Part shown: positions 7,429 to 15,762 of the stretch, one piece after another
Numbering within the stretch: position 1 is the stretch's first letter
Layout of the letters: every line of letters begins with the position of its first letter
NCBI RefSeq assembly: GCF_000527135.1
Contig: NZ_AZUP01000001.1
Location: 2,542,001 to 2,606,000, forward strand
From: Methyloversatilis discipulorum
Lineage (GTDB): Bacteria > Pseudomonadota > Gammaproteobacteria > Burkholderiales > Rhodocyclaceae
DNA length: 64,000 bases
Reading direction: 5' to 3'
Notes under the pieces: generated by a model
The model's database searches: none
Told to the model about the DNA's origin: nothing
What the model saw: the letters and a program-made list of their open reading frames with translations, nothing else
Position numbers and translations under genes: made by a program

Positions 7429-9711
7429 ATGAACACGATCGTCGAACCTTCGCTGAATCCGGCGACTGCCGCGCGAACGCGTGCGCGCCACGTCCGTCAC
7501 GTCGCCCCCGGCGGCGCGGCGGTGTCCTTCGACCTCGCCGCTGGCGACCGCCTCACGCTGACCGACCCCGAAGGCCTGCAGCCGGGGCTGCTCTACGTCG
7601 CCGGCCCGACCGGCATCGCCGCGGCCATGCTGCCTGGCCTGCCCGTCACCACGCCGGCCGACGTGCCGGCCTTCGCCCGCGCGCTGCTCAGCGGCGCACC
7701 GGCCGGCTGGAGCCTGGTCTGTGCCGAAGTGTTCGGCAGCGACGGGCTGCCGGGCAGCCAGCGCGTCGTCACCGCACCGGGCACCGTGCGCTGCGCGCTG
7801 CACGCACCGGGCGAGGACATGCAACCGGACGCGCAGAACGCACCGACCGAACTGATCGCCGACATCGAGTGCGCCGAACCGGTGGCCGGCGTCGCGCCGC
7901 CGCCGCTGGCACCGCCGGTGCTCGACCTGCGCATCGCGGCCGGCACCGCGCAGGCCTACCGCGTGAGGGCCGGCGACTACATACAGGTGATCGACGTCGA
8001 CGGCCGCCAGTGCTCCGACTTCCTCGCCTTCGACGCCGCCGCACTGGCGCAGGGCCAGGAGTACGACCTCGACCCGACCACCACGCGCACGCTGATGGGT
8101 TCGGCCAGCCCCGGCCCCGGCCTGCTGAACAAGTACTACGACGAGCGCCAGGTGCCGCTGGTCGAGGTGGTCCGCGACACCGTCGGCCGCCACGACACCT
8201 TCATGCTGGCGTGCAGCGCGAAGTACTACGACGACATGGGCTACCCCGGTCACGCCAACTGCAGCGACAACTTCAACAACGCGCTCGAACCGCACGGCGT
8301 GGCGCGTCGCGCGGGCTGGCCGGCGATCAACTTCTTCTACAACACCATCGTCAACCACGACGACAGCATCAGCCTGGACGAACCGTGGTCGCGTGCCGGC
8401 GACTACGTGCTGCTGCGCGCGATGACCGATCTGGTCTGCGCCTCTTCGTCCTGCACCGACGACATCGACCCGGCCAACGGCTGGAACCCGACGGATATCC
8501 ACGTGCGGGTCTATGACGCCTCGAACAACTTCTCCAAAGGGATCGCACACCGCATGACGCCCGACGCCGCCCCCAAACTGACCCGCGAGACCGGCTTCCA
8601 CGCCCGTACCTCCGCGCTCACCCGCCGCATGGTCGAGTACCGCGGCTTCTGGCTGCAGGACTCGTTCTCGTCCAACGGCCCGATCGACGAATACTGGGCC
8701 TGCCGCGAGCGCGCGGTGATGATCGATCTGTCCGCGCTGCGCAAGTTCGAAATCACCGGCCCGGACGCCGAACAGCTGCTGCAGCTGGCGACGACCCGCA
8801 ACATCCGCAAGCTGGCCGTCGGCCAGATCGTCTACACCGCGCTCTGCTACGAGCATGGCGGCATGATCGACGACGGCACCGTGTTCCGGCTCTGCCAGAA
8901 CAATTTCCGTCTGGTGTGCGGCGACGACTACTGCGGCGTCTGGCTGCGCGAACTGGCGGCCAAGCACAACCTGCGCGTGTGGGTGAAGTCGTCCACCGAC
9001 CAGCTGCACAACCTGTCGGTGCAGGGCCCGAAGTCGCGCGACATCCTGCGCGAAATCGTCGTCACGCCGCCGGGCAATGCGTCGATGGACGAACTGAAGT
9101 GGTTCCGCCTGACCGTGGGCAAGATCGAGGGCCTGCCGGTCGTCGTGTCGCGCACCGGCTACACCGGCGAGCTGGGCTACGAGGTGTGGTGCCACCCGAA
9201 GCACGCGGTGCAGGTGTGGGACGCCATCGCCAAGGCCGGCGAGCCGCACGGCATCGCGCCGATGGGTCTGGCGGCGCTCGACATGCTGCGCATCGAAGCG
9301 GCGCTCATCTTCGCCGAGTACGACTTCTGCGATCAGACCGACCCGTTCGAAGCCGGCATCGGCTTCGCCGTGGCGGCCGACAAGGAGGATGACTACGTCG
9401 GCAAGGCCGCGCTGGAACGCCGCAAGGCCCACCCGGCGCGCGTCATGGTCGGCCTCGACATCGAAGGCACCGAACTGGTGGCGCACGGCGACCCGATCTT
9501 CAACGGTCGCGCGCAGATCGGCCAGATCACCAGCACCACCCGTTCGCCCATCCTCGGCAAGACCATCGCGCTGGCGCGACTGGACGTGTCGGCGGTCGAG
9601 CTGGGCGCCACAGTCGAGATCGGCAAGCTGGACGGCCACCAGAAACGCATCAAGGCCACCCAGGTGAAGACCTCGCACTACGACCCGACCAAGGCGCGCG
9701 TGCGCGCCTGA
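7429..9711 (+). CDS. tdm: Trimethylamine N-oxide demethylase (TMAO aldolase)
   Basis: Cleaves trimethylamine N-oxide to dimethylamine and formaldehyde. It has 760 residues with the two-domain layout known for Tdm: an N-terminal DUF1989-type domain, and a GcvT/aminomethyltransferase-like tetrahydrofolate-binding region over about residues 390-750. The first contains GRQCSDF near 192 and HANCSDNFNNAL near 277, Cys/Asp candidates for the metal site. The second contains SRTGYTGELGYEVW, typical of GcvT relatives. The C-terminal domain may capture the released formaldehyde (known proposal for the family). It is 104 bp downstream of tmm, separated by a strong stem-loop; no clear Shine-Dalgarno precedes the ATG. 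A terminator follows at 9732-9765. Confidence 0.92.
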   Translation: MNTIVEPSLNPATAARTRARHVRHVAPGGAAVSFDLAAGDRLTLTDPEGLQPGLLYVAGPTGIAAAMLPGLPVTTPADVPAFARALLSGAPAGWSLVCAEVFGSDGLPGSQRVVTAPGTVRCALHAPGEDMQPDAQNAPTELIADIECAEPVAGVAPPPLAPPVLDLRIAAGTAQAYRVRAGDYIQVIDVDGRQCSDFLAFDAAALAQGQEYDLDPTTTRTLMGSASPGPGLLNKYYDERQVPLVEVVRDTVGRHDTFMLACSAKYYDDMGYPGHANCSDNFNNALEPHGVARRAGWPAINFFYNTIVNHDDSISLDEPWSRAGDYVLLRAMTDLVCASSSCTDDIDPANGWNPTDIHVRVYDASNNFSKGIAHRMTPDAAPKLTRETGFHARTSALTRRMVEYRGFWLQDSFSSNGPIDEYWACRERAVMIDLSALRKFEITGPDAEQLLQLATTRNIRKLAVGQIVYTALCYEHGGMIDDGTVFRLCQNNFRLVCGDDYCGVWLRELAAKHNLRVWVKSSTDQLHNLSVQGPKSRDILREIVVTPPGNASMDELKWFRLTVGKIEGLPVVVSRTGYTGELGYEVWCHPKHAVQVWDAIAKAGEPHGIAPMGLAALDMLRIEAALIFAEYDFCDQTDPFEAGIGFAVAADKEDDYVGKAALERRKAHPARVMVGLDIEGTELVAHGDPIFNGRAQIGQITSTTRSPILGKTIALARLDVSAVELGATVEIGKLDGHQKRIKATQVKTSHYDPTKARVRA

Positions 9712-9731
9712 TCGCCGTACGCAGGCAGCGG

Positions 9732-9765
9732 GGCGCGGAGCGGCGAAAGCCGTTCCGCGCCTTTT
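9732..9765 (+). terminator. Terminator of the tmm-tdm unit
   Basis: Stem GGCGCGGA...TCCGCGCC with an inner CGGC/GCCG helix and GAAA loop, followed by TTTT, 20 bp after the tdm stop. Confidence 0.85.
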
Positions 9766-9817
9766 CATTTCCGGAATGCAGTCCGCACCGCCTCAGTCGC
9801 GCGGTGACCGTTCGCCC

Positions 9818-10216
9818 CTACCAGGCGTCGCTGCGCGGCAGCTCGTCGTCGATGTCGTAGTAGTCGGCGCGCGAGCCGGCGAAGATGTGGGCCGACAGCT
9901 TCAGTCCGGTCGGCCTATCCAGCGTGCCGGCGGTCACGTAGGTAACGTCGGATCCGGCGTCCTTCCAGAACAGGTTGCCGCCGCACCGGGCGCAGAAGCC
10001 GCGTTTCACGCTGGGCGACGAGGCGTACCAGCGCAGGGTGTCGCCCGCCATGATGTCGAGGTCGGCGTCGGCGCAGCTCGCCATCACCGCGTGGTGTCCA
10101 CTGGTGCGGGCGCACTGGCTGCAATGGCACGCCACCGGTGCGCTCAGCGCTCCCCGCACGCGGTAGCGCACGGCACCGCACAGACACGCACCTTCACCTC
10201 CACCGGCCTTCGCCAT
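9818..10216 (-). CDS. GFA-family (CENP-V/GFA) zinc protein
   Basis: A 132-residue protein of the GFA family, named after a glutathione-dependent formaldehyde-activating enzyme; most members have no proven activity. Zinc-ligand patterns are clear: CLCGAVRY near residue 11, CHCSQC near 30 and FCARCGGNLFW near 75. The start is ATG with GGGGAGG 5-6 nt upstream. It is transcribed against both neighbouring units, between tdm, which releases formaldehyde, and dmmDABC, which releases more. A role in handling formaldehyde or a related adduct is tempting, but rests only on location. Its own promoter must lie between 10217 and the regulon element at 10275; none is obvious. Confidence 0.82.
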   Translation of the reverse strand: MAKAGGGEGACLCGAVRYRVRGALSAPVACHCSQCARTSGHHAVMASCADADLDIMAGDTLRWYASSPSVKRGFCARCGGNLFWKDAGSDVTYVTAGTLDRPTGLKLSAHIFAGSRADYYDIDDELPRSDAW

Positions 10217-10274
10217 CGCTCGCCTCCCCTGTTCGTGATGCGCGCAGCGTACGCAGCAGGCGCCACTGAGCACA

Positions 10275-10333
10275 TACCACCTAGGGGGTAACCCCTCTTG
10301 AGAATTGTCCCGACCTCCCCCGGACAACAGAAT
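10275..10333 (+). promoter_or_regulatory. Methylamine-regulon promoter, site D (dmmDABC)
   Basis: The best palindrome of the four: TACCACCTAGGGGGTA (10275-10290), a 7-2-7 inverted repeat with one mismatched pair. It is followed by 14 bp with CCCTCTTGAGAA, TTGTCC (10305-10310), a 17-bp spacer and CAGAAT (10328-10333). The predicted start near 10340 leaves about 48 nt before dmmD. Confidence 0.77.
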
Positions 10334-10387
10334 CAGTCCCAGATCGACCGCGCAGCGCGGCGACGCCCACGACAAGGAGATCCGGGA

Positions 10388-11506
10388 ATGCAGAGGAATT
10401 CGGTACTGAACGAGCGGCACCGCCAGCTCGGTTCTAAGCTCGACGGCGATACGTGGAACAACATGCCGATCCCGTGGAGCTACAACAGCTGCCCGCACGA
10501 CGAAGTCGTCGCCACGCGCACCCGCGCCGGCCTGTACGACGTGTCGGCGCTGAACATCGTCAACGTGTCCGGCCCGGACGCCGAAGCCGTGATCGACCGC
10601 CTGGTCACCATCGACGTGACCAAGCTGAAGCCGGGCACCGCCCGCCTCGGCGGCGAAGTGAACGAAGCCGGCGCGCTGGTCGACGACATCATGATCATCC
10701 GCGACAGCGCCGACAAATTCCGCATTTCGCACGGCAGCGGCGCCACGCCGAAGACGCTGGCCGCACTGGCTGCCGGCAAGAACGTGAAGATCGAGGCCGA
10801 CCTCGACGTGCACATCCTGTCGCTGCAGGGCCCGGTGTCGCTCGACGTGCTGGCCCCGCATACGCCGACCGACCTGGCCGCGCTGCCCTACTTCAACCAC
10901 GTCGAAACCACGCTGTTCGGCAAGAAGGTGACGCTGGGCCGCGGCGGCTATTCCGGCGAGCGCGGCTACGAGGTGTACTGCAGCGCGGCCGACGCCGTGT
11001 TCCTGTGGGACACCATCCTGGAAGCCGGCAAGCCGCAGGGCGTCATCCCCTGCTCGTGGACGGCTCTGGACCTGACGCGCGTCGAAGGCGCGCTGCTGTT
11101 CTTCCCGTTCGAAATGCCGGAAGGCGACACCACGCCGTGGGAAGTGAACATGGACTGGGCGGTCGACCTCGACAAGAAGGGCGACTACATCGGCAAGGCT
11201 GCCGTGCTCGCACTGAAGGGTCGCGAACGCGCCAAGCAGGCCGGCATGACCGTGCTGCACCACGAAGCGGTGGAAGCCGGCGCCAAGATCTATGACGGCG
11301 AGAAGGAAGTCGGCGTGGTCACCTCGGCTTCGTACAGCCGCCTGCTGATGCAGTCGCTGGCCATGGTGCACCTGAAGCCGTCGTACTCGAACATCGGCAC
11401 CCGCCTGACCATTGCCAGCAAGGCCGGCAAGCTGGCCGCGCTGGTGGTGCCGACGCCGTTCTACGACCCGCTGCGTCAACGTACCCATCCGGACAAGAAG
11501 CGCTGA
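10388..11506 (+). CDS. dmmD: Dimethylamine monooxygenase subunit, GcvT-like
   Basis: A 372-residue GcvT-like (folate-binding aminomethyltransferase fold) protein, first gene of dmmDABC. It has the family pattern RTRAGLYDVSALNIVNVSGPD in the N-terminal part and GGYSGERGYEVYC near residue 190. In known dmm clusters this subunit accompanies the heme oxygenase and may pass the methyl-derived formaldehyde to tetrahydrofolate (family knowledge, not shown here). The start is ATG at 10388 with AAGGAGA 7 nt upstream; upstream in-frame starts lack a ribosome site. It is related to the C-terminal half of tdm nearby, consistent with shared handling of formaldehyde. Confidence 0.9.
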   Translation: MQRNSVLNERHRQLGSKLDGDTWNNMPIPWSYNSCPHDEVVATRTRAGLYDVSALNIVNVSGPDAEAVIDRLVTIDVTKLKPGTARLGGEVNEAGALVDDIMIIRDSADKFRISHGSGATPKTLAALAAGKNVKIEADLDVHILSLQGPVSLDVLAPHTPTDLAALPYFNHVETTLFGKKVTLGRGGYSGERGYEVYCSAADAVFLWDTILEAGKPQGVIPCSWTALDLTRVEGALLFFPFEMPEGDTTPWEVNMDWAVDLDKKGDYIGKAAVLALKGRERAKQAGMTVLHHEAVEAGAKIYDGEKEVGVVTSASYSRLLMQSLAMVHLKPSYSNIGTRLTIASKAGKLAALVVPTPFYDPLRQRTHPDKKR

Positions 11507-11576
11507 TCGCGCATCGAACCCGACCCGCCGCGCGCTCCGGCGCGCGGCATGTCTGCAACTCGCATCGAGACGCCGC

Positions 11577-12173
11577 ATGAGCACCCCAGCCATCAAAAGC
11601 CAGCCGGTTTACGCAGAGCTCGAATGGGATCGCGCCGGTACGCATCACATCCTGTTCGTTGCCGCCGAGGACGCCGCTCTGGCGCAGCGCCTGCTCTCCA
11701 ACCCGCCCGCCGGCACCATCACGCTGATCCACCTGGGCAGCACGTCGGCCGAGACGCGCAGCTGCTGGTCGCAGGGTCTGCCCGACAGCGCGCTCTATCT
11801 CGAAACGCACTCGCTGGCCGAGGCGCTGGAAGTGCTGCGTGACGCGCTCTACGTCGCGCAGATGGGCACGCGCATCTATCTCGCCGGCCCCGAGGACGCG
11901 GTGTGGCAGGCGTCGCGCGTGGCCGACGGCTTCGGCGTCGGACGCGACGAAGTTCGCTACGCACAACTGGGCAGCAAGGCACGCCCGGTGTTCTGCGTGC
12001 ATTGCCGCACCATCACGCGCGGCGTGCACACCAACATCGTTTCATGCAGCGGCTGCGGACGATCGCTGTTCGTGCGCGACCACTTCTCGCGCCGGCTGGG
12101 AGCCTACATGGGCTTCCAGATCGACGCCGAAGTGCCGGGCGAGGTCCCCGCTGCGGAGGTGGTCTACCCATGA
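11577..12173 (+). CDS. dmmA: Dimethylamine monooxygenase subunit DmmA
   Basis: A 198-residue protein matching the DmmA family in position and in its C-terminal cysteine pairs, FCVHC near residue 142 and SCSGCG near 158, which form a probable zinc or metal knuckle. A conserved-looking RRLGAYMGFQ follows. The N-terminal two thirds resemble a Rossmann-like domain (HHILFVAAEDAAL, IYLAGPEDAVW), so it may help electron transfer or assembly. Start ATG at 11577; the preceding 70 bp hold no clear Shine-Dalgarno. The stop overlaps the dmmB start by ATGA, indicating translational coupling. The function inside the complex is not known from sequence. Confidence 0.88.
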   Translation: MSTPAIKSQPVYAELEWDRAGTHHILFVAAEDAALAQRLLSNPPAGTITLIHLGSTSAETRSCWSQGLPDSALYLETHSLAEALEVLRDALYVAQMGTRIYLAGPEDAVWQASRVADGFGVGRDEVRYAQLGSKARPVFCVHCRTITRGVHTNIVSCSGCGRSLFVRDHFSRRLGAYMGFQIDAEVPGEVPAAEVVYP

Positions 12174-13129
12174 GCAGTGCATCCCTCAATGTAGAAATCC
12201 GCCGCATCCGCGAACTGGCGCCGGGCATCCGCGAATTCAGCCTGTCGCGCACCGACGGCGAGGACTTTCCGGTCTACTCCGGCGGCAGCCACATCGTGCT
12301 GTCGCTGCCGCTGGGCGATCGCCCGCACCGCAACCCGTACTCGCTGCTGGGCGACCCGACGGTGCGTGACACCTGGCGCGTGGCGGTGCGCAAGCAGGAA
12401 GAGTCGCGCGGCGGTTCGCGCTGGCTGCACGAGCAGGCGCGCGAAGGCATGCGCATCGACATTTCGGCGCCGGTGAACCTGTTCCCGCTGATCCGCACCG
12501 GCCGTCGCCACATCCTGGTCGCGGGCGGCATCGGCATCACGCCGATTCTTTCGCAGGCGCGCGAACTGGCCCGCCTGGGCGCGGACTTCGAAGTGCATTA
12601 CGCCTACCGCGGCCCCGAATTCGGCGTGTTCTCCAACGAGCTGGAGGCGCTGGCGCCGGGCCGCGTGCATCACTACGTGCAGTCGCGCCGCGAACAGATC
12701 GAGTTCGGCTCGCTGCTGGCCGGTCGCCCGCTGGGCACCCACTTCTACATCTGCGGTCCGGCCGGCATGGTGGCCGCCAGCATGAACGCCGGCAAGTCGC
12801 TGGGCTGGCCGGAAAGCCATCTGCACAGCGAACAGTTCCTGGCGCCGACCGGTGGCGAACCGTTCGACGTGAAGCTGGCGCTGAGCGGCAAGGCCTTCAC
12901 CGTGCCGAGCGATCTGTCGCTGCTGGAAGCGATCGAGCAGCAGGGCGTCGACGCGCCCTACCTCTGTCGCGGCGGCGCCTGCGGCCAGTGCGAACTGGAA
13001 GTGCTCGGCGCCGAAGGCGAGCTGATCCATCACGACCTGTATCTGAGCGCCGACGAGCGCGCGTCGGGCAAGAAGATCATGCCCTGCGTGTCGCGCCTGA
13101 AGGGCGGTTGCCTGACCCTGAACCTGTGA
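12170..13129 (+). CDS. dmmB: Dimethylamine monooxygenase reductase subunit
   Basis: A 319-residue flavin- and 2Fe-2S-containing reductase of the phthalate dioxygenase reductase type. Its layout is a flavin-binding barrel (HRNPYSLLG near residue 60), a pyridine-nucleotide domain (LVAGGIGITPILSQ near 115, YICGPAGM near 195) and a C-terminal plant-type ferredoxin with CRGGACGQC near 265 and the fourth Cys in MPCVSR. It passes electrons from NAD(P)H to the heme oxygenase subunit DmmC. Its start overlaps the dmmA stop. The spacing to dmmC is 10 bp. Confidence 0.93.
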   Translation: MSSASLNVEIRRIRELAPGIREFSLSRTDGEDFPVYSGGSHIVLSLPLGDRPHRNPYSLLGDPTVRDTWRVAVRKQEESRGGSRWLHEQAREGMRIDISAPVNLFPLIRTGRRHILVAGGIGITPILSQARELARLGADFEVHYAYRGPEFGVFSNELEALAPGRVHHYVQSRREQIEFGSLLAGRPLGTHFYICGPAGMVAASMNAGKSLGWPESHLHSEQFLAPTGGEPFDVKLALSGKAFTVPSDLSLLEAIEQQGVDAPYLCRGGACGQCELEVLGAEGELIHHDLYLSADERASGKKIMPCVSRLKGGCLTLNL

Positions 13130-13139
13130 GGAAGACGAC

Positions 13140-14183
13140 ATGAGCATCGCATTCAAGCCGGACGAAACCTTCCGCGACGACTACACCTACCGCAACTCGC
13201 TGGCGGCCATCCGCCGCTTCCCCTTCCCCTTCCATCAGGACCAGTACATGTACTCGGTCAACATGGAACCGCACACCAAGGGGCCGGCCGGTTCGGTGTT
13301 CGAGAACGCCTTCGACATCGACGAGCACTACATCGCCGAAATGCGCGACCGCGCGATCACGCTGGAGCGCGACCCGGGCCGCTGCGTGTCGCTGCCGCAC
13401 ATGATGGACGCGGAGTGGGACACGCTCGAACTGATCATGGAATCGCTGTCGCGCGACTACCCGGACATGTTCACGCTGGCCCGGGACGGCACGCGCTGGA
13501 CCTGGACCAACAAGCCGCTGGGCATCGAGCAGGCCTTCACCTTCGGCGACGCCGCCACGCTGCCCTGCCCGCCCTTCGAGTACATCACGCGGCAGACCCA
13601 GGGTGACTTCGTCATCATGGACCAGCGTGACAACGACCTGTTCGCCGACGCCGGCATGATCACCTCGCAGGCCGACTGGTCGCTGATGTTCGACGCCGGC
13701 ATGAGCTTCATGGAATGGCACGGCCCGGTGCCGCTGGCGCATGAGCTGGGCGTGTTCGAGCGCGCGCTGAAGTACCTGCTGATGCTGCAGCAGGGCCGCC
13801 CGGTGCGCCGCCTGAACTGGACCATGACCATCAACCCGCGCCTCGACACCTCGCCGGAAACCTATCCCGAGTGGGGTCCGGACCGCGCCAGCGTGACGCC
13901 GGACAACGTCGGCGACAAGGTGCACCTGCGGGTCGAACTGCAGGCCCTGTTCCGCCTGCCGCGCAGCAACGGCATGCTGTTCTCGATCCGCGGCTATCTG
14001 GCCAGCATGAACGAGCTGGCCACCTATCCGCGCTGGGCCAAGCGTCTGCATCGCGTGCTGAGCACGCTGCCGAACGAGCTGGCCGAGTACAAGGGTCTGG
14101 TGCGCTACAAGCCGACCACGCTGGACTGGCTGTCGAAGTTCGACGACGGCGAAGTGCTGCCGGCCGGTACGCAACCGGAGTAA
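13140..14183 (+). CDS. dmmC: Dimethylamine monooxygenase heme subunit (HDOD/DUF3445)
   Basis: A 347-residue member of the heme-dependent oxidative N-demethylase family (DUF3445), the catalytic subunit that converts dimethylamine to monomethylamine and formaldehyde. Family-like stretches are FPFPFHQDQYMYSVNMEP near residue 24, RDGTRWTWTNKPLG near 118 and the C-terminal RGYLASMNELATYPRWAKRL. No signal peptide; cytoplasmic. The start is ATG with GAGGAAG 5 nt upstream. Last gene of the unit, followed by a hairpin and GTTTT. Enzymes that would act on the monomethylamine product are not in the window. Confidence 0.92.
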   Translation: MSIAFKPDETFRDDYTYRNSLAAIRRFPFPFHQDQYMYSVNMEPHTKGPAGSVFENAFDIDEHYIAEMRDRAITLERDPGRCVSLPHMMDAEWDTLELIMESLSRDYPDMFTLARDGTRWTWTNKPLGIEQAFTFGDAATLPCPPFEYITRQTQGDFVIMDQRDNDLFADAGMITSQADWSLMFDAGMSFMEWHGPVPLAHELGVFERALKYLLMLQQGRPVRRLNWTMTINPRLDTSPETYPEWGPDRASVTPDNVGDKVHLRVELQALFRLPRSNGMLFSIRGYLASMNELATYPRWAKRLHRVLSTLPNELAEYKGLVRYKPTTLDWLSKFDDGEVLPAGTQPE

Positions 14184-14204
14184 GCAGCGCCTCAGCGCGC
14201 TCGC

Positions 14205-14238
14205 GGCGGACATGGGGGGTGCCCGTGTCCGCCGTTTT
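14205..14238 (+). terminator. Terminator of dmmDABC
   Basis: GGCGGACA...TGTCCGCC stem with a G/C-rich loop followed by GTTTT, 22 bp after the dmmC stop. Confidence 0.75.
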
Positions 14239-14293
14239 CGTTCACGGGCCGCAGCGCCGCCTCAATCTGTCCAGCAGCGCGTCGGCCCGCATA

Positions 14294-14478
14294 ATCGCGA
14301 GCAAGCTCGCTCCCACAAAATCTGCGGCAGCGAATCTGGCGTGCTCTTGTGGGAGCGGCCTTGGCCGCGATGCGGCTTCGGCGAGCCGCAGTGTCCGAAT
14401 CAGACCGACATCGCGCCTCGAAGATTGACGGCAGCGGCTGATCTGCGGCCCCGTCGCGGTCAGAGGACCGCTCCCACA
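14294..14478. repeat. REP-type palindromes (three units)
   Basis: Three intergenic palindromes each ending in the tail CTCCCACA or its complement: 14296-14317 (CGAGCAAGCTCG stem), 14348-14370 (GCGGCCTTGGCCGC, opposite orientation) and 14454-14478 (CGGTCAGAGGACCG). They occupy most of the gap between the dmm operon and the PEP-CTERM gene and match the layout of REP elements. Related units are at 28601-28813. No RAYT transposase is in the window. Confidence 0.75.
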
Positions 14479-14651
14479 TTGTCATCGTGCGACGCGCCCC
14501 CTCTATTTGAGGGTGTCGACATGCCTAACAGCGCACAGGCCGTACACTTCCGTTCGCATGCAAACGATTGATTTGAATGCGAACAGCACTCAGGTGGTGC
14601 GCATCTTGCTGCGGGACGGGACTCATTCTTCAACCGCCCCAGGAGGTCACC

Positions 14652-15605
14652 ATGCCGCGCGCCCTTGCCCGTCTTTCCGTGCTCACCCTGTTCGCCACGC
14701 TGCCGCTCCAGGCCCACGCACTGACCCAGGTGCAATGGGTGACGCCATCGGAAAGCCAGATCGTCAGCGGCGGCGGTCTGCAGTCGGTGAACCTCGATGA
14801 AACGCCTTACGTGTCGGCGGGTGGCGTCACCTTCGTCGGCAAGGCACAGGGCGACGATGCGACCGGCACGGTGCGCGTGTTCAGCGAGATCGACAGCCGC
14901 GGCGTCGGCGGTGTCCCCGATCTGCTGATCGGCTCGGCTTTCGCCCAGAACACGAGCAGCGGCGTGCTGGTCGGCACGCCGGGCAGCGGTCCGGTGGACG
15001 TCACCTTCGTATTCACCTTCGACGGCAGCTTCCACACCTACAGCGGCAACGTGTTCCACCAGCTGGTCGGCACGCTGACGCTGGGCGTGCCGTCGAGCAC
15101 CGTGGCCTTCACCAATGTGAACTACCAGTCGCAACTGGTGTTCCGCACCGACCTGCTGGACGACACGGCCGTGCGCACCGAAAGCAAGGGCAACGTCACC
15201 TATTTCGAACCGGGCTTCGTCTATGTGGATGAGCCCTACGCCGGCGCCACCAGCAGCGTCATCAACGACGACATGGACGACCTGATCGGCGAAATCCGGC
15301 TCACCGTCACGATGGCGCCAGGCCAGAACTTCGTGCTGGTGAACAACCTCAGCACCCAGGTCACGCCCGAACCCATCCATCCCGAAGCCGGCCCGCCGTT
15401 CGACTACAGCCAGTCCTGGGGCGCGGTCGATGGTTTCAACACCGGCCGCCTGAGCATCCTGCTGCCGCAGGGCTACACGCTCGAAGGCAATACCGGCCTG
15501 CTGACGGCCGCCGTCGCACCGCCGGTGCCCGAACCCGCCACCTGGGGCCTGATGGCCGCCGGTCTGGCGGTGCTGGGCGCCATTGCGCGCCGCCGCACCA
15601 CCTGA
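14652..15605 (+). CDS. PEP-CTERM sorting domain protein
   Basis: A 317-residue exported protein. The N-terminal signal peptide (LSVLTLFATLPLQAHA) is followed by a beta-rich body without recognised domain. The C-terminal PEP-CTERM signal is VPEPATWGL, a hydrophobic helix and RRRTT. In known systems this tail is processed by an exosortase and the protein is sorted to the outer surface or exopolysaccharide matrix; no exosortase gene is in the window. The start is ATG at 14652 with AGGAGGT 5 nt upstream. A 7-bp inverted repeat TTCGCAT...ATGCGAA (14553-14583) lies about 70 bp upstream and could be an operator. Function of the body is unknown. Confidence 0.85.
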   Translation: MPRALARLSVLTLFATLPLQAHALTQVQWVTPSESQIVSGGGLQSVNLDETPYVSAGGVTFVGKAQGDDATGTVRVFSEIDSRGVGGVPDLLIGSAFAQNTSSGVLVGTPGSGPVDVTFVFTFDGSFHTYSGNVFHQLVGTLTLGVPSSTVAFTNVNYQSQLVFRTDLLDDTAVRTESKGNVTYFEPGFVYVDEPYAGATSSVINDDMDDLIGEIRLTVTMAPGQNFVLVNNLSTQVTPEPIHPEAGPPFDYSQSWGAVDGFNTGRLSILLPQGYTLEGNTGLLTAAVAPPVPEPATWGLMAAGLAVLGAIARRRTT

Positions 15606-15762
15606 TCGAGATACGGCAGCTGCCGCCGGTGCGCGCGAACCGGCGGCGGCGCATCATGCCAAAGTGATGCAGGACCGATGCGATATGGCTAGACTGCGGA
15701 TCGCCGGCATGTCGTGAACGACATCCGGCGCCCCTTTCACACACGGTCCGGACCCTCCCTCT

